Part shown: piece after piece, positions 35,732-44,824 of the stretch
Layout: every line of letters begins with the position of its first letter
Numbering within the stretch: position 1 is the stretch's first letter
Assembly: GCA_019239965.1 (NCBI GenBank)
Contig: JAFAZC010000052.1
Coordinates: 1-64,000 of the forward strand
Reading direction: 5' to 3'
DNA length: 64,000 nt
Source of the DNA: Kutzneria sp.
GTDB taxonomy: Bacteria > Actinomycetota > Actinomycetes > Mycobacteriales > Pseudonocardiaceae
Position numbers and translations under genes: made by a program
Notes under the pieces: model-generated
What the model was told of the DNA's origin: nothing
Seen by the model: only the letters and a program-made list of their open reading frames with translations
Databases searched by the model: none

Positions 35732-36400
35732 TCAGACCGCAAGACAGCTCGGTGGGCCGTCGGCAAGGCCCGCCAGCTCCTGCCGCGCGCGCCGCGGCGT
35801 GACCGGCCGCATTCCGGCGCGCACACAGCGGTCCACGATGGCGGGCTGCTCATGCCACAACCGCACACTCCGCGGGAGCAGCACCGACATCGGTTTACGT
35901 GCTTCGGCGATGTCCCTTGTCAGCAGACGGACGAACGTCACCGCGGCGGACGGCGCGAGTACCACGGCATCAGCCAAGACTCCCGCGGAGCGGCAATCGT
36001 CGACCAGCCCATCGGCGAACAGTCCCTCGGCGAGGAACAGCCGGGCTCCGCAGAGCTCGACAGTCTGGCTGCCGACCCTGCGATCAGCACCGGCCGAGTA
36101 CACCGGTGTGACCACGGCGCCGACGGTGGCCAGCTCGATGATGGCTGCCAGCGCGTCCTTCCCGTTCCAGGAGTTGGGGTGGTTCCAGTCGGTGCGACCG
36201 GCACGGTCGACGGGCAGTAGCGGATCACCCCCCTCACGGTAGAAGTCGTCCAACCGGAGCGCCGGCAGACCCAGATTCGCGGCGAGGGTGGTCTTGCCTG
36301 AACCTGACGGACCGGCGAGCAGGATGACACGCGCACGAACGGCGGCTGCGAACACGAGGACTTCTCCGTACTGACCGGAATACTTGTCGCCCGCCGCCAC
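35732..36400 (-). CDS. uridine kinase-like P-loop protein
   Basis: Nucleoside-kinase-like P-loop protein of 222 residues. Walker A is LLAGPSGSGKTTLA (residues about 28-41), followed by LRLDDFYREGGDPLLP, DWNHPNSWN and FLAEGLFADGLVDD, all typical of uridine kinase/phosphoribulokinase-type proteins. Actinobacterial members of this subgroup are annotated as uridine kinase but lack biochemical proof. Convergent with the APH-like gene, 27 bases apart. Confidence 0.85.
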   Translation of the reverse strand: MAAGDKYSGQYGEVLVFAAAVRARVILLAGPSGSGKTTLAANLGLPALRLDDFYREGGDPLLPVDRAGRTDWNHPNSWNGKDALAAIIELATVGAVVTPVYSAGADRRVGSQTVELCGARLFLAEGLFADGLVDDCRSAGVLADAVVLAPSAAVTFVRLLTRDIAEARKPMSVLLPRSVRLWHEQPAIVDRCVRAGMRPVTPRRARQELAGLADGPPSCLAV

Positions 36401-36557
36401 GACGCCGAGCGGGACGTCCCGCGGCGACGACGGGAGCCTACCGCGGCGGCGCCCCGTTTCGACGCGATCCGCGCAAACCGGGGCCGGACTTCGGTCCGAG
36501 GACGACTCGCCGGTGGATGCCTTCGGCCGCGTCGTGGCGGAGGATTAGGTTGGCCAG

Positions 36558-37387
36558 GTGATCGGCATGCAGGCGCCGTCCGACGCGCTCGACGAAGGGT
36601 GGCGACCCGGACTAATCGTCGTCGACCTCGACGGCACCATGGTCGGGGCCGCCGGTTCGCCGCGACCGACACCGGCGGTGCGAGCCGCGCTCGCCCGAGT
36701 GGTCTCGGCCGGCGTCCCGATCGTCGTGGCCACCGGCCGAAGCGTGTGGAACAGCGTCGGGACCGTCGAGGACTTCGGTGCATCACGGATGCGGCTGGTG
36801 TGCTCCAACGGCGCTGTCGGCTACGACGTCGGCACCGCGACCGTCGTCCACCGGGAGACGTTCGACCCCGCTCCGGCGCCCTTGCCCTCGCGGCCGCGCT
36901 GCCCGACGCTGGTTTCGCCGTGGAGGAGGGACTTGCCGGCTTCCGCACCACCACGGGCTTCCGCCGCGATTTTCCGTCCAGATTTCTCGAACCGGTCCCG
37001 CTGTCCGAGCTGGTCACCCGGCCGACGAGCCGACTGGTCTGCCGTGCCGACGGGCACGCCCCGGCAACCGTGCTCGGCACGGCCGCCCGGCTGCTCACCG
37101 GCACCGGTGGCGAGTGGACTTCCCAGCGGGACTGCTGGCTGGACGTCGGACCGGCCGGAGTTTCCAAAGCCACCGGCGTCGCCGTGGTCGCCGACGCGCT
37201 CGGAGTGCCGTTCGCCGACGTGTTGGCCATTGGAGACGGAGACAACGACCTCGAGCTGTTCCGCAGGGTCGGTCGCTCGGTCGCGATGGGACAGGCCTCC
37301 TGCGCGGTGCGCGCGACGGCAACATATGTCACCGGGTCCGTGCACGACGACGGTGCGGCGGCCGCACTGAATCGGTGGTTCGGTTGA
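36558..37387 (+). pseudogene. HAD-superfamily (Cof-type) phosphatase, frameshifted
   Basis: A Cof/YbiV-type HAD phosphatase split over two frames. The first frame, from GTG 36558 (or ATG 36567), holds the nucleophile motif [10 protein letters not shown] and VVATGRSVW up to ETFDPAP. Homology then continues one frame back, from [14 protein letters not shown] to the Lys motif [16 protein letters not shown] and the acidic motif [12 protein letters not shown], ending ALNRWFG. The switch is near 36874, in gctccggcgcc; one extra C there would restore a single protein of about 276 residues. All catalytic motifs are kept on both sides, so the lesion is recent or is a sequencing error. No slippery heptamer is seen to suggest programmed frameshifting. 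Confidence 0.8.
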
Positions 37388-37437
37388 CCCCACCGGACAG
37401 GCGGCCGGTGTCGGAGGTTCCGGGTAGCGTCGGGAGC

Positions 37438-38793
37438 ATGAGCGACGCGCTGTTCGAAGGCGGCCTCTTCGGTGCCGACGTCGAGGAGAACAGCCGTGCG
37501 AGGCTGGTGGAAAACGCGCCGCTCGCGGTGCGGATGCGGCCGCGCACGCTCGAGGAGGTGGTGGGGCAGCAGCACCTGCTCGGCCCAGGCGCGCCGCTGC
37601 GCCGGTTGGTGGAGGGAGCGGCGCCGGCGTCGGTGATGCTGTACGGCCCGCCGGGCACGGGCAAGACCACGCTGGCCACCCTGGTGTCGCGCGCTACCGG
37701 CCGTCGGTTCGTGGCGCTCTCGGCGCTCTCGGCCGGTGTGAAGGAGGTCCGCGCGGTTATCGACGAGGCCCGCCGCCGGCTCGGCCGCGCCGGCGAGTCC
37801 ACCGTGCTGTTCATCGACGAGGTCCACCGCTTCTCCAAGACGCAGCAGGACGCGCTGCTCGGTGCCGTGGAGGACCGCACGGTTCTGCTCGTGGCCGCGA
37901 CCACGGAGAACCCCTTCTTCTCCGTGGTGTCCCCACTGCTGTCCCGCTCCCTCGTGTTGCAGCTGCGGCCGCTGACCGACGACGACGTGCGCGAGCTTGT
38001 CCGCCGGGCCGTGTCCGACGGGCGGGGCCTCGCCGGGGCGCTGAGCCTGGCCGCCGACGCCGAGGACCATCTCGTCCGCTTGGCCGGCGGCGACGCACGA
38101 CGGGCGTTGACCGCGCTGGAGGCCGCCGCGGAGTCGGCCACCTCAACCGGCGCCACCGCGATCGACCTCGCCACCGTCGAAGCCACCGTGGACAAGGCCG
38201 CCGTCCGCTACGACCGCGACGGCGACCAGCACTACGACGTGATCAGCGCCTTCATCAAGTCGATCAGGGGGTCCGATGTCGACGCCGCGCTGCACTACCT
38301 GGCGAGGATGATCGAGGCGGGGGAGGACCCCAGATTCGTGGCGCGTCGGCTGATCGTGCACGCCAGCGAGGACATCGGCATGGCCGACCCCACCGCGCTG
38401 CAGGTGGCTGTGGCCGCGGCGCACGCGGTGCAGTTCATCGGCATGCCGGAGGGAAGGCTGGCGCTGGCGCAGGCCACGGTGCATCTGGCCACCGCGCCCA
38501 AGTCCAACGCCGTGATCATGGGAATTGATGCCGCGCTGGCCGACGTGCGTAAGGGGGCCGTGGGCGCCGTTCCGCCGCATCTGCGGGACGGTCACTACGC
38601 GGGCGCGGCCGCACTCGGCAACGCCACAGGCTACCGATACCCGCACGACGTTCCCGAGGGTGTTCTCGCCCAGCAGTATCCGCCGGACGACCTTGTGGGC
38701 GTCGACTACTACCATCCGGTCGCCCGCGGCGCGGAACGGCAGCTCGCCGAGCGGGTGCCGCGGCTGCGCAAGCTGGTGCGCGACGAGAACTAG
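37438..38793 (+). CDS. rarA: replication-associated recombination protein A (AAA+ ATPase)
   Basis: RarA/MgsA-type clamp-loader-like ATPase, 451 residues, acting at stalled replication forks. [18 protein letters not shown] precedes Walker [15 protein letters not shown]; Walker B is [15 protein letters not shown]; sensor 1 is [10 protein letters not shown]. The C-terminal tetramerisation domain has [33 protein letters not shown], and YPHDVPEG. The ATG start gives MSDALFEGG. It is the usual neighbour of the alaS region in actinobacteria; here the siderophore operon separates them. Confidence 0.95.
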   Translation: MSDALFEGGLFGADVEENSRARLVENAPLAVRMRPRTLEEVVGQQHLLGPGAPLRRLVEGAAPASVMLYGPPGTGKTTLATLVSRATGRRFVALSALSAGVKEVRAVIDEARRRLGRAGESTVLFIDEVHRFSKTQQDALLGAVEDRTVLLVAATTENPFFSVVSPLLSRSLVLQLRPLTDDDVRELVRRAVSDGRGLAGALSLAADAEDHLVRLAGGDARRALTALEAAAESATSTGATAIDLATVEATVDKAAVRYDRDGDQHYDVISAFIKSIRGSDVDAALHYLARMIEAGEDPRFVARRLIVHASEDIGMADPTALQVAVAAAHAVQFIGMPEGRLALAQATVHLATAPKSNAVIMGIDAALADVRKGAVGAVPPHLRDGHYAGAAALGNATGYRYPHDVPEGVLAQQYPPDDLVGVDYYHPVARGAERQLAERVPRLRKLVRDEN

Positions 38794-38796
38794 CTG

Positions 38797-39354
38797 TCAG
38801 CGGGATGGCCAACCACCGCGGCGCAGCAGATGGATCACCAGGGCGGCGATGTTCCATGCGTCGTCCGCCCCGCGGTGATGCCGACCCTCCAGCGCGAGCC
38901 CGGCGTGTTCGAGGGCCTGGCTCATGCCCAAGCGTTTGCGCATCCCATGGGACTGGGCGAAGATCGCTTTGGCGTTGGTGTGCCTGCCGCCGAAGGGATA
39001 TGGCGCGCCACCGGGGGAACACTGCCTCTGGAACTGCTTGCGGTCGTAGTCGCCCCAGCTCGCCCACGGCCGCGAACGAGAACTCAGCTCGTCCCGCAGA
39101 ATGGCGCAGGCCGTGCCGAAGTCGACCCCGGCGTCCACCTCGTCCTGGGTAATGCCGGTGAGCCGGGTGCAGAAGTCGCTCACCCGCGAGCAGCCGGGAC
39201 GCACCATGATGCGCCGCCGTGCCACACGTTGTCCGGCGTCCAGGTCGAGCACGCACACACCGACTTCGATGATCTCGTTGACCTGCCCTGACGGCGGTGT
39301 GCCCTCCCAACAGGTGGCCTCCACGTCGACGACGTTGAGGTAGTTGTCGCTCAC
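38797..39354 (-). CDS. 3'-5' exonuclease, DEDDh type
   Basis: Ribonuclease-T/KapD-like exonuclease of 185 residues. The DEDDh residues are D10 and E12 in VVDVEATCW, an Asp in GDYDRKQF, and H/D in EGRHHRGADDAWN. The GTG start gives MSDNYLNV, where homology begins. Substrate could be RNA or DNA ends. Convergent with rarA, 3 bases between stops. Confidence 0.88.
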   Translation of the reverse strand: MSDNYLNVVDVEATCWEGTPPSGQVNEIIEVGVCVLDLDAGQRVARRRIMVRPGCSRVSDFCTRLTGITQDEVDAGVDFGTACAILRDELSSRSRPWASWGDYDRKQFQRQCSPGGAPYPFGGRHTNAKAIFAQSHGMRKRLGMSQALEHAGLALEGRHHRGADDAWNIAALVIHLLRRGGWPSR

Positions 39355-39413
39355 GTGGCCCCACCGTAGGCGGCACCGACCCGGCGCGCACGCCGTTTTC
39401 GTCGCGTTGCCGT

Positions 39414-39836
39414 TCACAACCCCAGTAGGTCGGGGACGGCCGCGATCGACCGGAAGTGGCGAGTTGGCTCGGCGACCAGGCGCCGCGTGTCCACATCGAG
39501 CAGGCCGCCGACACTGTCCACTTCGGCCGCCAGTGCAGCGTCGGGGAGCAGGAAGTCTTGGTGAAGCCGGAATGTCTTGCCCTCGCCCCAGGTGAAGGCG
39601 CACGACACGTCGACCTCGTCGCCTGCCCCGAGCTCGCGGTGATAGCGAACGGTCTCCTCCAGGCGTACCGGAGCGAGCCGGGCGGCCTGCAACACCCCGG
39701 CGGTCACTCCGGCAGCCCGCAGGCACGTCCATCGGGCATGCTCGGCGTACTGCAGATAGACGGCGCCGTTGACGTGGCCGAGACTGTCCAGCTCATAGCC
39801 ACGGACCGCGATCGTCGTCTGGAAGACATCGGTCAT
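39414..39836 (-). CDS. acyl-CoA thioesterase, 4HBT hot-dog fold
   Basis: Hot-dog thioesterase of 140 residues. RGYELDSLGHVNGAVYLQYAEHAR-type sequence (here ELDSLGHVNGAVYLQY) is the 4-hydroxybenzoyl-CoA thioesterase family active-site region with Asp and the HVN turn. VRYHRELGAGDEV is the second conserved strand. It would hydrolyse an acyl-CoA. Same strand as the siderophore operon end but separated from it, and transcribed away from it, so no functional link is claimed. Confidence 0.85.
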   Translation of the reverse strand: MTDVFQTTIAVRGYELDSLGHVNGAVYLQYAEHARWTCLRAAGVTAGVLQAARLAPVRLEETVRYHRELGAGDEVDVSCAFTWGEGKTFRLHQDFLLPDAALAAEVDSVGGLLDVDTRRLVAEPTRHFRSIAAVPDLLGL

Positions 39837-39876
39837 GATGGCACGCTATCGGTGCCCCCTGGCATGCGCCGGATTC

Positions 39877-41664
39877 TCACCAGCCGTCCGGCGGGGCGAG
39901 CGCGGCGATCCCATGCAGCGGGTTGGGGACCTCACCGTTCGGGGCGATCGCGTGCCGGTAGGGCAGTTCGGCGTACCCGGTCTGCAGCAGGCGGTCGCCG
40001 TTGAGCGGGTAGCGGGCGAAGCTCGGGCCGAGCAGGTCACCGGCGTCCATCCGCGCGTCCAGGTCGGGATTGTGCCGCCGGTAGGCCACGACCTCACCGC
40101 GGACCCGGGCCCACACGCTGTCCTCGGCGAGACCGTGATGCTCGGCGAGCAGAACCGCGAGCGGACGCAAGACGCCGACCAGGAGCGCGTCGACCAGATA
40201 CTGCCGCAGGACCCGCCACGGCTTGCGTGGCAGCACGTGGTCATGCGAGTCCGGTTCCGGCCCGCGCTCGGCCACCGGGTCGACCGACACGTTGACGTCG
40301 TCGATCAGATCCTTGACCACGGCACGGCACGGCCAACCGTCGGCGTCGGAGATGATCAGAACGTTCTCGCCGTGTGGGTTGACGGTGATTCCGTACCGGT
40401 AGAGCACATGCAGCAGTGGTCGCAGCAGCACCCGAAGCAGCGCGGCGAGCCATTGGTCCGCGTCGCCACCGGCGCCCTTGATCAACTCGCTGACCAGGGG
40501 CCGCCCCTGGCGATCGACGTGCAGCACGGCGGCGAGCGCCCAGGCCCGTTCGCCGGAGTTGATCCACTCCTCGACTGGTTCGCGCCAGATACAGCCGAGG
40601 GTCTCCAGCCAGGTGTAAGGAACCCCATTGATCGCGGACAGCCGTGGGTGCCGCACGGTCACCGAGGCGACCTCGCCGAGCAGCACGGTGCCCCAGCTCG
40701 CCAAGTGGTCGTCCGACCGCCAGATGCCCTTCAACCATTGGGTCACCAGCGGGGCTGACAGCGAACAGTGCGGCGGAATTCCGCGCCACACCGCGGTATT
40801 GAGGATGCGCAGCGGCAGTTTCACCTGGAACCGGCCCGGGTTGTCCCGGTTGGACATGGTCCGGATGGACTGCGTCGGCAGGTAGGTGTCGTCGGCCTCA
40901 CCGAGCTCCACGATCCGGTCGTCGGCCAGTTCTGGTGCCCACAGGGTGCGCACGACATGGTCGAGCTGCCAAGGATGCACGGGCAGCCACACATAGGTGT
41001 CCGGATCCAGCCGCCGCGCCCGCAGCACCTCAGTGAACCGGTGGATAGCGGCGGCACCCAGTTCGTGCCGGAGGACACCGCGCTCGCTGAGTTCGGGTGT
41101 GCCCCGAAACTCGGCGAGCCCCCGGTGCACCGCCAACCATGGCAGTCGGAAGGGCTGCCGCGCCTCCGGTGGATAGCTGGCGAGGTCGGTCGCGGAGAAA
41201 CCGACCCGTCCCTTGTTGGCCACCAGCCACGGGTGACCGGTGAGATGTCCTTCCAGCTCGGCGTGATCCAATCCGGCCAACTGTGGGGCCGGCACGGCAC
41301 TGGCGGCCATCGCCGCGTCCGCGGCCAGCGTCGCGGTCACCTCGCTGAGGTAACCGGCCACCGTCACCGGTGCCATACCGATCGTCGCCGCCGCGTCGAC
41401 GAGGAACAGTTGCACGTCCTCGGCCGCGGATCCGACGTCGTCACCGAGGACGCCGGCCGCGCCACGCCGCATCGAGGCCGGATCGACCAGCCAGCCGGCG
41501 AAGGCCGTTCGGCGCGCCGCGAACCGGTACACCGCGGCGGGAAACGACAGCCGGTATTCGCCCGTGCCGTTGTCCGGTTCGGGAACGAGCATGCCCTCGA
41601 AGGCCAGTTCGCCGATCATCTTCGCCAACAGGGCGCGGGACCGCTCCCGCCACACCGCCGTCAC
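39877..41664 (-). CDS. IucC/DesD-type NRPS-independent siderophore synthetase
   Basis: NIS synthetase of 595 residues that uses ATP to join a carboxylate and a hydroxamate amine in the last step of siderophore assembly. HLTGHPWLVANKGRVGFS is the ATP-binding N-terminal motif; VWLPVHPWQLDHV, NRDNPGRFQVKLPLRILNT and NPHGENVLIISDADG are the core and FhuF-like C-terminal motifs. It is last in the operon; its ATG overlaps the hydroxylase stop by 4 bases. Similarity to type C synthetases (IucC, RhbF, DesD) is inferred from motif variants. Confidence 0.9.
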   Translation of the reverse strand: MTAVWRERSRALLAKMIGELAFEGMLVPEPDNGTGEYRLSFPAAVYRFAARRTAFAGWLVDPASMRRGAAGVLGDDVGSAAEDVQLFLVDAAATIGMAPVTVAGYLSEVTATLAADAAMAASAVPAPQLAGLDHAELEGHLTGHPWLVANKGRVGFSATDLASYPPEARQPFRLPWLAVHRGLAEFRGTPELSERGVLRHELGAAAIHRFTEVLRARRLDPDTYVWLPVHPWQLDHVVRTLWAPELADDRIVELGEADDTYLPTQSIRTMSNRDNPGRFQVKLPLRILNTAVWRGIPPHCSLSAPLVTQWLKGIWRSDDHLASWGTVLLGEVASVTVRHPRLSAINGVPYTWLETLGCIWREPVEEWINSGERAWALAAVLHVDRQGRPLVSELIKGAGGDADQWLAALLRVLLRPLLHVLYRYGITVNPHGENVLIISDADGWPCRAVVKDLIDDVNVSVDPVAERGPEPDSHDHVLPRKPWRVLRQYLVDALLVGVLRPLAVLLAEHHGLAEDSVWARVRGEVVAYRRHNPDLDARMDAGDLLGPSFARYPLNGDRLLQTGYAELPYRHAIAPNGEVPNPLHGIAALAPPDGW

Positions 41665-42971
41665 GACAGGTCTCCTGGGGCTCCGAAGCTGGTGTACGCG
41701 GTGCGTTTCGGCAGCGGGTAGACCTCGCGGCCGGTGACCGCGTTGAGGATGGTGGCATTGCGGAAGGCTCCGACGCCCAGGTCGGGTGCGGCGACTCCGT
41801 GGCTGTGCAGATCGGCGTTGGGCACGAAGATCCGACCGGTGACTCCGTCGGCCAGCTCGGCGGAATGGTCAAGTCGCACCACGAACCTGCCCTGCTCGTC
41901 ACGCCGCGGCGCGGGCGTCATTCCGGCGAGAAACGCCGGCTCGCGCGGCCGATATCCCGTTGCCGCGATCACCGTGTCGGTGACGTGAACGAAGGTGCGG
42001 CCGGTGTCACGATGCCGGCAGGTCATGGAGATCCGGTCATTGGTGTCCGCTGCGGCCGTGAGCACCTCCACGCCGCAGCGGAATTCCACTCCCGTGCACC
42101 GGCCCTCCAGGTCCCGCTGGTACAGCGCGTCGTGAATGTCGTCGAGGGTCTGCGTCGAAATGCCCTTGTAGTGCCGCCACTGCTCGGCGACGAGGCCGTC
42201 TCGGACCGGCGCCGGCAGCGAATGGAAGTAGCGCACGTAATCGGGTGTGGTCATCTCGAGCACGAGCTTGGAATAGTCCAGCGGGGCGAACGACGCGGTC
42301 CTGGTCAGCCAGCTCACCGTCGGACCACCGTGGGCCGCGTCGCGGAGAAGATCGAGGACCACCTCGGCACCGGACTGGCCGGAACCCACCACGGTCACCC
42401 GGTCCACCCGGTCTACATCGGACTTACGATGCAGGTAGTCGGCGGTGTGCAGGCACCTGTCGGGCGGCAGGCCGGCCAGCGCGGGCGGCACGAACGGCGC
42501 CGTGCCGATCCCGACGACAAGGTCGCGGGCGGCCATCCGCACCCAGGCGCCGTCGCCACGCAGGACGTCGACAAGGAACAGCCCGCTGCCCGCGTGCCAG
42601 CGGACCTGTTCCACCCGGTGGGAGAACCGGACCGACGGTAATCGTGCGGCGGCCCACCGCAGATAGGACTCGTACTCGCGTCGGGTCGGGTGGAACCGTT
42701 CGCGCACGTAGAACGGGTACAGCCGGTCGGTGTCACGCAGACAGTTCAGAAACGACAGCGGGTGCGTCGGATCGACAAGGCTCACCAGGTCCGCGAGGAA
42801 GTTCACCTGCAGTGTCGCGCCGTCGACCATCATTCCGGGGTGCCAGCGCAGCTCGCCGCGGGCCTCCAGCACCACCAGGTCGAGATCGCTGATCGTGCTG
42901 GCGAGCGCGGCGAGGCCGAGATTGAACGGCCCACAGCCGATCGCGATCACGTCGTGCCGCTCGATAGTCAC
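41661..42971 (-). CDS. diamine/ornithine/lysine N-monooxygenase
   Basis: Flavin-dependent N-hydroxylating monooxygenase of 436 residues making the hydroxylamine for a hydroxamate siderophore. The FAD motif is AIGCGPFNLGLAALA, the NADPH motif VTVVGSGQSGAEVVLDL, and the ATGYRP motif DTVIAATGYRPREP. WHPGMMVDGATLQVNFLADL and DPTHPLSFLNCL are substrate-side signatures of the SidA/IucD/RhbE family. GTG start overlaps the upstream synthetase stop by 4 bases, and its own stop overlaps the next start. With a decarboxylase in the operon the substrate is likely a diamine (cadaverine, putrescine or diaminopropane). Confidence 0.92.
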   Translation of the reverse strand: MTIERHDVIAIGCGPFNLGLAALASTISDLDLVVLEARGELRWHPGMMVDGATLQVNFLADLVSLVDPTHPLSFLNCLRDTDRLYPFYVRERFHPTRREYESYLRWAAARLPSVRFSHRVEQVRWHAGSGLFLVDVLRGDGAWVRMAARDLVVGIGTAPFVPPALAGLPPDRCLHTADYLHRKSDVDRVDRVTVVGSGQSGAEVVLDLLRDAAHGGPTVSWLTRTASFAPLDYSKLVLEMTTPDYVRYFHSLPAPVRDGLVAEQWRHYKGISTQTLDDIHDALYQRDLEGRCTGVEFRCGVEVLTAAADTNDRISMTCRHRDTGRTFVHVTDTVIAATGYRPREPAFLAGMTPAPRRDEQGRFVVRLDHSAELADGVTGRIFVPNADLHSHGVAAPDLGVGAFRNATILNAVTGREVYPLPKRTAYTSFGAPGDLS

Positions 42972-44824
42972 CGCAGGGCCTCCCGGAGTGGGTTCGGTGC
43001 GTCGAAGTACACCGACTGGGCGTCCAGTGGGGCAAGCACCTCGTCGATGCCGTGCAGCCTGGTGAGCAGATTCCCCTTGCAAGGCAAGGTTTCTGAGTCC
43101 AGCCATCGGCGGGCCAGCCGGTCGCCGTCCGGGCCGGCCTCGGCGAGCTCCGGCAGCGCGGCGCGCAGACGGCTGGCGAGCGCGGCGAGCAGTTCGCGTT
43201 CGTCGGCGAGACCTTCAGCACCCAGACAGCCGACGACGGCGAGCGCCTGGTTGCGCAGCAGGTAGTACGACAGCCGGTCGTCCACGATGTGGTCGTCGAC
43301 GACGGCCAGCGTCGACTCGCTGAGGCCGAGGCGGTGGAGCACCCTCGGCAGGTGAGAGCGCGCCAGGTAGTAGCCCTCGTTGTCGCGGAACGCGGCGCCG
43401 AGGACCTGACCGGCGGAATCCAGCCGCACCAACGTGTTCTGCTGGTGCGCCTCCAGCCCGATCCCGGTGGAGGCATACAGGTGCAGCATGGGCACCAGCA
43501 CGCGGTCGGTGTAGTCGGCCACCCACCGGACCGGGTCGGTGACGATCTGGCCGAGCCGGCTGCGTCCCCGGCCGGGCTGGGGCGCGACCAGCCCGACCAG
43601 TGCACGCAGCGAGTCGACATCCCGCGGTACCTCGCGCAGCGCCACAGCGAGGCCGGATACCTCGGGCTCGCCCACCGACAGCCACGCCGGATCGCGCACG
43701 ATCGACAGACTCGGGTGCGCCTGCTCGGTCGCGGCGGCGTAGCCGGCGGAAAGCAGGCGGTGGATCTCGGGACCGCGAACCAGCGTGGCCCGGATGAACT
43801 CCCGACGGGAGTTGGTGATCCGCAGTCCGAGGGACAACTTGAGCATCACCGGGGCGTCCGGCCGGTACACCGTGCGCAGGCTGGACGTCGGCCACCACGG
43901 CGGACCGGCCTCGCCGAGGTACTCGACCATGTCGGCGACGCCCGGCCGACCGAGCACCTCGACGGCCTGCCAGGGATGGGCGGGCACGAGAACTCGGCCT
44001 GCCGGTCGGGGCAGGTCCGCGAATGAGGCGAGTAGCTCGACAGGATCGGTGCCGTCGACCTCGTCGTGCAGTACCGGGGCGGTGTCCACCGAGAACCAGT
44101 GCAGCCGGAACGAGCCGCGCAGCTCGGGGGAGTATCTCGCAAGCTCGGCCGGGCGGATCCCGTCCCGGCTCTTCGGTGCCGGATGCATCAGGTGTCCCAG
44201 GACGAGAGCCTGCTCGGTGTCGAGGAAACCCGTGGGTCCTGGCGGGTGGGTGCGCAGGTGGTCGACGAACGTTGTCACCCGTCGCACCGATTCGGCTGTC
44301 CGCTCGATCAGGTCTGGGGACCGGTACCCGAGTTCGGTGGTGAGCAGAGCGACGGCGACGACCGGATCGACCGGGCCCAGTGGGCCTGCGACGGGAGAGG
44401 AGCCGCCGGCAGGCGCGGGAGGGCCGATCGGGTTGTCGTGCCCTGTGTTATCCACAGGTCCGCGGTTGTCCACAACGGCCCCGCTTTCAAGATCCACTAC
44501 GGGTGCCCGCTGGTAGACTGGATCCGGGGTCGCCCCCCTGGGAATGGGTGGGGGCTGAACAGGACTGCCCGGCCAGCGTTCTAGCCGCACGGGCCCGAAT
44601 CGGTGCAGGTCCGTCGCCGATCGGTAGGTCACCTCCGTCACCAGCGCCAGTCCCATCCGTGGCAGGCCGATCCGCAGTCGTCCGGCGGTCACAGGGACCC
44701 CGGTCTCCCGCAGCCAGCACCGCAGCAAGGCCTCGAGATGGGCATGTTCGGCGGCCTGCCGAGCCGTGCCCTCGTGCAGCGGATCGCCGTGGCGTCCCCC
44801 CTGCGTGCTCCCGAGCTCGGTCAT
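42968..44824 (-). CDS. IucA-type NRPS-independent siderophore synthetase carrying an in-frame repeat element
   Basis: NIS synthetase of 618 residues, the first synthetase of the operon. LLRCWLRETGVPVTAGRLRI through YRSATDLHRFGPVRL is the family N-terminus; LVPAHPWQAVEVLG, MLKLSLGLRITNSRREF, and GLEAHQQNTLVRL are core motifs. Between HRFGPVR (residue 80) and the resumption VDPVVAVALL (about 152) lie some 70 residues where relatives have about ten. Residues 83-126 are translated from copy B of the dispersed repeat, with no stop and no frame change. The insert is Pro/Gly/Asp-rich and likely a surface loop. Start ATG overlaps the decarboxylase stop by 4 bases, with GGAGG upstream. Probably condenses citrate with the first hydroxamate arm. 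Confidence 0.9.
   Translation of the reverse strand: MTELGSTQGGRHGDPLHEGTARQAAEHAHLEALLRCWLRETGVPVTAGRLRIGLPRMGLALVTEVTYRSATDLHRFGPVRLERWPGSPVQPPPIPRGATPDPVYQRAPVVDLESGAVVDNRGPVDNTGHDNPIGPPAPAGGSSPVAGPLGPVDPVVAVALLTTELGYRSPDLIERTAESVRRVTTFVDHLRTHPPGPTGFLDTEQALVLGHLMHPAPKSRDGIRPAELARYSPELRGSFRLHWFSVDTAPVLHDEVDGTDPVELLASFADLPRPAGRVLVPAHPWQAVEVLGRPGVADMVEYLGEAGPPWWPTSSLRTVYRPDAPVMLKLSLGLRITNSRREFIRATLVRGPEIHRLLSAGYAAATEQAHPSLSIVRDPAWLSVGEPEVSGLAVALREVPRDVDSLRALVGLVAPQPGRGRSRLGQIVTDPVRWVADYTDRVLVPMLHLYASTGIGLEAHQQNTLVRLDSAGQVLGAAFRDNEGYYLARSHLPRVLHRLGLSESTLAVVDDHIVDDRLSYYLLRNQALAVVGCLGAEGLADERELLAALASRLRAALPELAEAGPDGDRLARRWLDSETLPCKGNLLTRLHGIDEVLAPLDAQSVYFDAPNPLREALR
44448..44577. repeat. dispersed repeat, copy B (inside the IucA-type gene)
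   Basis: Second copy of the element at 14054-14180. All conserved blocks keep their order and spacing: TGTCCACA (44467), TCAAGATC (44487), CGCTGGTAGACTGG (44508), the 29-base G/C block (44526-44554), and GAACAGG (44557). The 9-mers TTATCCACA (44448) and TTGTCCACA (44466) at the left edge match the DnaA-box consensus. Here the element is translated on the minus strand as residues 83-126 of the synthetase. Confidence 0.8.

Noticed and set aside
36860-36890. Programmed frameshift in the HAD gene
   Set aside because: No slippery heptamer or following stem is seen at the break; HAD genes of this type are not known to use frameshifting.
35938-38070. A 710-codon open frame on the minus strand
   Set aside because: Covers the antisense of the HAD and rarA genes and runs out of frame into the uridine-kinase gene. 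No coherent domain.
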